The translations under genes were made by a program, and so were the position numbers. 34,228 bases of DNA from CAMYLR01 sp041577935. GTDB lineage: Bacteria > Gemmatimonadota > Gemmatimonadetes > JACCXV01 > JAHWKZ01. Shown piece after piece: positions 31,132 through 34,228 of the stretch (the first letter of the stretch is position 1; each line of letters opens with the position of its first letter). The stretch covers positions 1-34,228 of the forward strand of contig JBFGIA010000010.1 of the NCBI GenBank assembly GCA_041577935.1, read 5' to 3'. A model generated the notes under the pieces. It worked only from the letters and a program-made list of their open reading frames with translations. It was not told the DNA's origin and did not search any database.

Positions 31132-32001
31132 GTGGTGAGCCCAGTGGTCGCCTCCGAGCCGGTGATCTGGCGGGTGCGCGATCGGGAGCTCGTGCTAGGA
31201 TCGGTCCCGCTGCTGATGGGGATCGTCAACGTGACCCCGGATTCATTCTCGGACGGCGGACAGTTTCTCGGCCACGATCAAGCCATCGCCCACGGGTTGA
31301 GCTTGGTCGAAACGGGTGCCGCGCTGCTCGACATCGGAGGTGAGTCCACACGACCAGGGGCGCGGCCGGTTGCGCTGGATGAGGAGATCGCTCGAGTCGT
31401 GCCGGTGATTCGGGCGATCTCCAAGCGAGTCGATGTGCCGCTGTCGATCGACACAACCAAGCTCGAGGTGGCACAGGCGGCGCTCGACGCCGGCGCCAGC
31501 ATCGTGAACGACGTCAGTGCGCTTCGCTTCACCCCCGCTCTGGCGGGCTTGGCGGCGGACGAGAACGCGGGGCTAGTGTTGATGCACATGCGCGGCGAGC
31601 CGCGGACCATGCAGCACGATCCTCGCTACATTGATCTGTTTGGCGAGATAAGCGGTGAGCTCGAGACAGCCGCCGCGTTGGCAGAGTCGGCCGGTGTCGA
31701 CCACCGCGCGATCGTGCTCGATCCGGGCATCGGTTTTGGCAAGGCGTTGGTCGATAACTACCGCATCTTAGCCCATCTGGAGGTGCTTGCAAGACTTGGT
31801 TACCCACTCATGATCGGTCACTCGCGCAAGACGTTTCTCGACCCTGATGGGCGTTACGCCCCGGCTGAACGGTTGGCGGAGTCGGTGGCCGCGGGGCTCA
31901 TGGCAGCACTCGGTGGGGCGCGCATACTGCGCGTCCATGATGTCGCCGCTCACGCGCGCGCGCTCGTTGTGTACCGTCGCTGGTTGGAGGCCAAGCCGTG
32001 A
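31132..32001 (+). CDS. folP: Dihydropteroate synthase
   Basis: Joins p-aminobenzoate to dihydropterin pyrophosphate in folate synthesis; the target of sulfonamides. The TIM-barrel signatures are LMGIVNVTPDSFSDGG, LLDIGGESTRPGA, SIDTTKLEVAQAAL, IVNDVSAL, LMHMRG, VLDPGIGFGK, GHSRKTFL and the final RVHDV. 289 residues, normal length. The start is GTG 31132 or GTG 31135, with AGGG at 31123-31126 upstream. It lies 7 bases after ftsH, and its stop overlaps cdaA (GTGA). Confidence 0.96.
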   Translation: MVSPVVASEPVIWRVRDRELVLGSVPLLMGIVNVTPDSFSDGGQFLGHDQAIAHGLSLVETGAALLDIGGESTRPGARPVALDEEIARVVPVIRAISKRVDVPLSIDTTKLEVAQAALDAGASIVNDVSALRFTPALAGLAADENAGLVLMHMRGEPRTMQHDPRYIDLFGEISGELETAAALAESAGVDHRAIVLDPGIGFGKALVDNYRILAHLEVLARLGYPLMIGHSRKTFLDPDGRYAPAERLAESVAAGLMAALGGARILRVHDVAAHARALVVYRRWLEAKP

Positions 32002-32777
32002 TAGAGCACTGGTCGCGCATGCTCTTTCTGCGTCCCGGTATCGCCGACGTGATCGACATCGCGGTTGTGGCGTTCATCATTTATAAGCTGTTCACCCTAG
32101 CCCAAGGCACACGCGCACTGCAAATGATGATGGGGTTCGTGGTGCTGGTGATCGCTGCCTACGCGACCAAGCTCCTGCGGCTCGAGGCGCTCAACGAGAT
32201 CTTCCAGGCCGGCCAGCTGGTCTGGGTGATCGCCATTCTGGTGATCTTCCAGCCCGAGCTTCGATCGGGGCTGGCCAGACTCGGGCGGACACCGGTGCTC
32301 AAGATGCTCGTCAGGGGCGAGGAGAGCCCGGTCGTCAGCGAGGTCGTCAAAGCCGCCACCCACCTCAGCAAGGACAAACGCGGAGCGTTGATCGCTATCC
32401 AGCGCGAGGCCGGGTTGATGGAGTATGTCGAGAGCGGCAAGCCACTCCACGCCGAGGTCTCGGCGGAGCTACTGAGCACGATTTTCGCGCCCTATACTCC
32501 GCTCCACGATGGTGCGGTGATCATCGACGGGAAGGACATCGTCGCCGCGGCGTGCATCCTGCCGCTGACCCAGTTCCCGGTCTACGACTCATCGATCGGC
32601 ACACGCCACCGGGCCGCGATCGGGCTGTCCGAGGAGACCGATGCGATCATCGTCGTGGTCAGCGAGGAGACTGGCAACATCTCGCTCGCCGTGGAGGGTC
32701 GGCTGGTCAAGAACCTCTCGCCCGAGCAGTTGACCGAGCGGCTCGAACATCTGACTGCTGCGCGCTCGCTCATCTAG
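31998..32777 (+). CDS. cdaA: Diadenylate cyclase CdaA (c-di-AMP synthase)
   Basis: Makes the second messenger c-di-AMP from two ATP, usually to control potassium and osmotic balance. The 259-residue protein has three N-terminal transmembrane helices within about 15-90 (DIAVVAFIIYKLFTLA, MMGFVVLVIAAYATKLL, LVWVIAILVIFQPELR). The DisA_N catalytic domain then has the DGA motif (171-173, PLHDGAVII) and RHR motif (203-205, GTRHRAAIGLSE). GTG start overlaps folP. No CdaR (YbbR) gene follows as it does in Firmicutes; instead a DUF2723 gene is next. Confidence 0.96.
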   Translation: MIEHWSRMLFLRPGIADVIDIAVVAFIIYKLFTLAQGTRALQMMMGFVVLVIAAYATKLLRLEALNEIFQAGQLVWVIAILVIFQPELRSGLARLGRTPVLKMLVRGEESPVVSEVVKAATHLSKDKRGALIAIQREAGLMEYVESGKPLHAEVSAELLSTIFAPYTPLHDGAVIIDGKDIVAAACILPLTQFPVYDSSIGTRHRAAIGLSEETDAIIVVVSEETGNISLAVEGRLVKNLSPEQLTERLEHLTAARSLI

Positions 32778-32794
32778 CCTGCGCTCGAGGGCGG

Positions 32795-32824
32795 TTGCCC
32801 AACCACCAACACGGCACCTAGCTT
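32795..32824 (+). promoter_or_regulatory. Probable promoter of the DUF2723 gene
   Basis: TTGCCC (32795-32800) and TAGCTT (32819-32824) are 18 bases apart in the 131-base gap after cdaA. Expected transcription start is near 32831, giving a leader of about 78 bases that carries a GGAGGG ribosome site 12 bases before the ATG. Confidence 0.55.
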
Positions 32825-32908
32825 TTTGGCTCGACCGCTACCGATGATTGCCGACGGCCGACGGCCGAACGGATCCCAGCCACAGAACCTGGAGGGACAC
32901 GAGCTTCG

Positions 32909-34228
32909 ATGCGGAGGCTTAGCCGCGACCGGCTGATCTACGCCGGTCTGACATTCCTGGTCATCTTTGTGTCGTACATCTGGACGCTGGCGCCCACGCT
33001 CACCTTCTGGGATGCGGGCGAGTTCATCACAACCTCGTACATCCTCGGTATCCCGCACCCGCCGGGCACTCCACTGTTTGTGTTGCTGGGCCACGTGTTT
33101 GGACTCCTGCCGCTGGGGCTCGCCTACGCGGTCAAGTTGAACCTCATGAGCGCGTTGGCTTCCTCAGTCGGAGGCTTTTTCTACTTCCTCGTGCTGGCGC
33201 AGGTCGTGGGTCGTATCGATCGGCGGTTCGAGTGGCAGCTGCCACCAGCGGTGATCAACGTAGCGGCGGCGGCGGCGGTGTTGTTGTCGGCATGGGGCCT
33301 GACCGTGTGGTACAACTCGACCGAAACCGAGGTCTACACGGTGGCGCTAATGACGATCGCACTGGTGACGTTCCTGGTCTTCTACTGGGCCGATCACCTA
33401 GCCGAGGGCAAGGACTGGAACTTGCTCTTGCTGGTCGTCTTCCTGATGGGTTTGTCGGTCGGCAACCACTTGATGGCGCTGTTGGTCATGCCGGCCGTGG
33501 TCGTGTTCGTCGTTCTCACCATCTGGGACACGCAGCGCGAGTACGTGTTGAGCCTGTTGGTGGGCGCGCTGGGCCTCTATCTGGTCGTCATGCGAGGCTT
33601 GTCGGTGGACGGCATTTTGGCCGATGAGTCGGTGGTCAATCCAGGTATGATGCTAGTCGGGCTGGTGGTTCTCGGTGCCGGAATCTACTGGATGCTCAAG
33701 ACCGGTGCGCTGACTTTCTTTATCGCCGCGATCGCGTGTTTTGCGGCCGGAACCTCGGTGATCTTCTATCTGAAGATCCGCGCCGGGCTCGACCCTGCGA
33801 TCAACGAGGCCAATCCCGAAACGTGGCAAGAACTGCTCGCGGTTCTGGCCCGTCGGCAGTACGAGTTGCGACCGATCTTCCCGCGGTCGGTCGATTTCTT
33901 GCGCTACCAGATTCCACTTTATTTCGACTACCTGTTTGGCCGAATTGGACCATTCGAGTCTCGCGTGCCGGGCCAATTTGGTCACCCAGGGCTGTCGATC
34001 CTGACGTTCTTGCTGGCGATCGTCGGCTCGGCCTACCACTTCATCGCCGACCGCAAGACGTGGGTCTTCTTTCTGGGTGTCTATCTGACGACATCGCTGG
34101 GGCTGATCGTCTATCTGAACTTCCCGCTGGGAAACAGCCAGGCTTTGGATCTGACGACCGTGATGCGTGAGGTTCGTGAGCGCGACTACTTCTTTGTCGT
34201 CTCGTACGTGTTTCTGGCGCTTTGGGCG
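32909..34228 (+). CDS. DUF2723 multi-pass membrane protein, GT-C glycosyltransferase-like (3' end outside window)
   Basis: The first 440 codons of a large membrane protein are in the window and the frame stays open to its end. The N-terminal signature is the DUF2723 motif: TLAPTLTFWDAGEFI followed by TSYILGIPHPPGTPLFVLLGH. D35 and E38 lie in the first loop, where GT-C glycosyltransferases keep acidic catalytic residues. About ten hydrophobic segments follow, then the typical INEANPETWQELLAVLARRQY block. Human TMEM260, a DUF2723 member, is a protein O-mannosyltransferase, so a lipid-linked sugar transferase is plausible. The acceptor is unknown. ATG 32909 has GGAGGG at 32891-32896. Confidence 0.88.
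   Translation, partial: MRRLSRDRLIYAGLTFLVIFVSYIWTLAPTLTFWDAGEFITTSYILGIPHPPGTPLFVLLGHVFGLLPLGLAYAVKLNLMSALASSVGGFFYFLVLAQVVGRIDRRFEWQLPPAVINVAAAAAVLLSAWGLTVWYNSTETEVYTVALMTIALVTFLVFYWADHLAEGKDWNLLLLVVFLMGLSVGNHLMALLVMPAVVVFVVLTIWDTQREYVLSLLVGALGLYLVVMRGLSVDGILADESVVNPGMMLVGLVVLGAGIYWMLKTGALTFFIAAIACFAAGTSVIFYLKIRAGLDPAINEANPETWQELLAVLARRQYELRPIFPRSVDFLRYQIPLYFDYLFGRIGPFESRVPGQFGHPGLSILTFLLAIVGSAYHFIADRKTWVFFLGVYLTTSLGLIVYLNFPLGNSQALDLTTVMREVRERDYFFVVSYVFLALWA

Noticed and set aside
32850..32872. Short tandem GCCGACG-like repeats before the DUF2723 gene
   Set aside because: Only two and a half 7-base copies; expected by chance in GC-rich DNA.

Overview
This window is a GC-rich, gene-dense bacterial chromosome segment made almost entirely of housekeeping genes. 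There is no gap over 300 bases and no sign of phage, transposon, plasmid or CRISPR. The short RpoD-type sigma factor without region 1.1, an inositol-lipid gene pair, the tilS-hpt-ftsH-folP-cdaA order and a DUF2723 glycosyltransferase-like protein fit the FCB side of the bacterial tree. My best guess is Gemmatimonadota. That is inference from gene content and protein style, not a search result.

Layout. 1-6764 (+): the end of a thioredoxin and its terminator; a CDP-alcohol phosphatidyltransferase next to myo-inositol-1-phosphate synthase (probable inositol phospholipid synthesis); a secreted M1 aminopeptidase; thymidylate kinase; a C-terminal processing protease; a small NYN-domain nuclease. 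A bidirectional terminator separates these from the primary sigma factor (-). A secreted protein of unknown function (+) is transcribed divergently from the sigma gene and overlaps the 3' end of a ZIP metal transporter (-). A stand-alone LON substrate-binding domain protein follows. Then, on the minus strand and in transcription order, come tRNA-Ala(GGC), an RskA-like membrane protein and tRNA-Leu(CAA).

10970-27134 (+): pyruvate kinase, citrate synthase and NADP-isocitrate dehydrogenase form a central-carbon block. After them come obg, dprA, hemW, hrcA, dnaJ, prmA, a fused NAD(P)HX epimerase/dehydratase, a secreted beta-propeller protein, thiL, enolase and an FtsB-like division protein. From 27198 on (+): initiator tRNA-fMet, a second CAU tRNA, tilS, hpt, ftsH, folP, cdaA (c-di-AMP synthesis) and the first 440 codons of a DUF2723 membrane protein that runs off the window.

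Many neighbours overlap as ATGA or GTGA, which suggests translational coupling. Strong Shine-Dalgarno sequences are scarce (clear before icd and hpt). Several genes instead have a promoter whose -10 box lies only 7-10 bases before the start codon, which suggests leaderless mRNAs. The hexamer TAGCTT recurs as a -10 box in at least six promoter positions. I did not find a convincing undescribed defence, mobile or biosynthetic system. The most interesting leads are the promoter pattern, the inositol-lipid pair, the 6-base junction between a CAU tRNA and tilS, and a few orphan secreted or membrane proteins.
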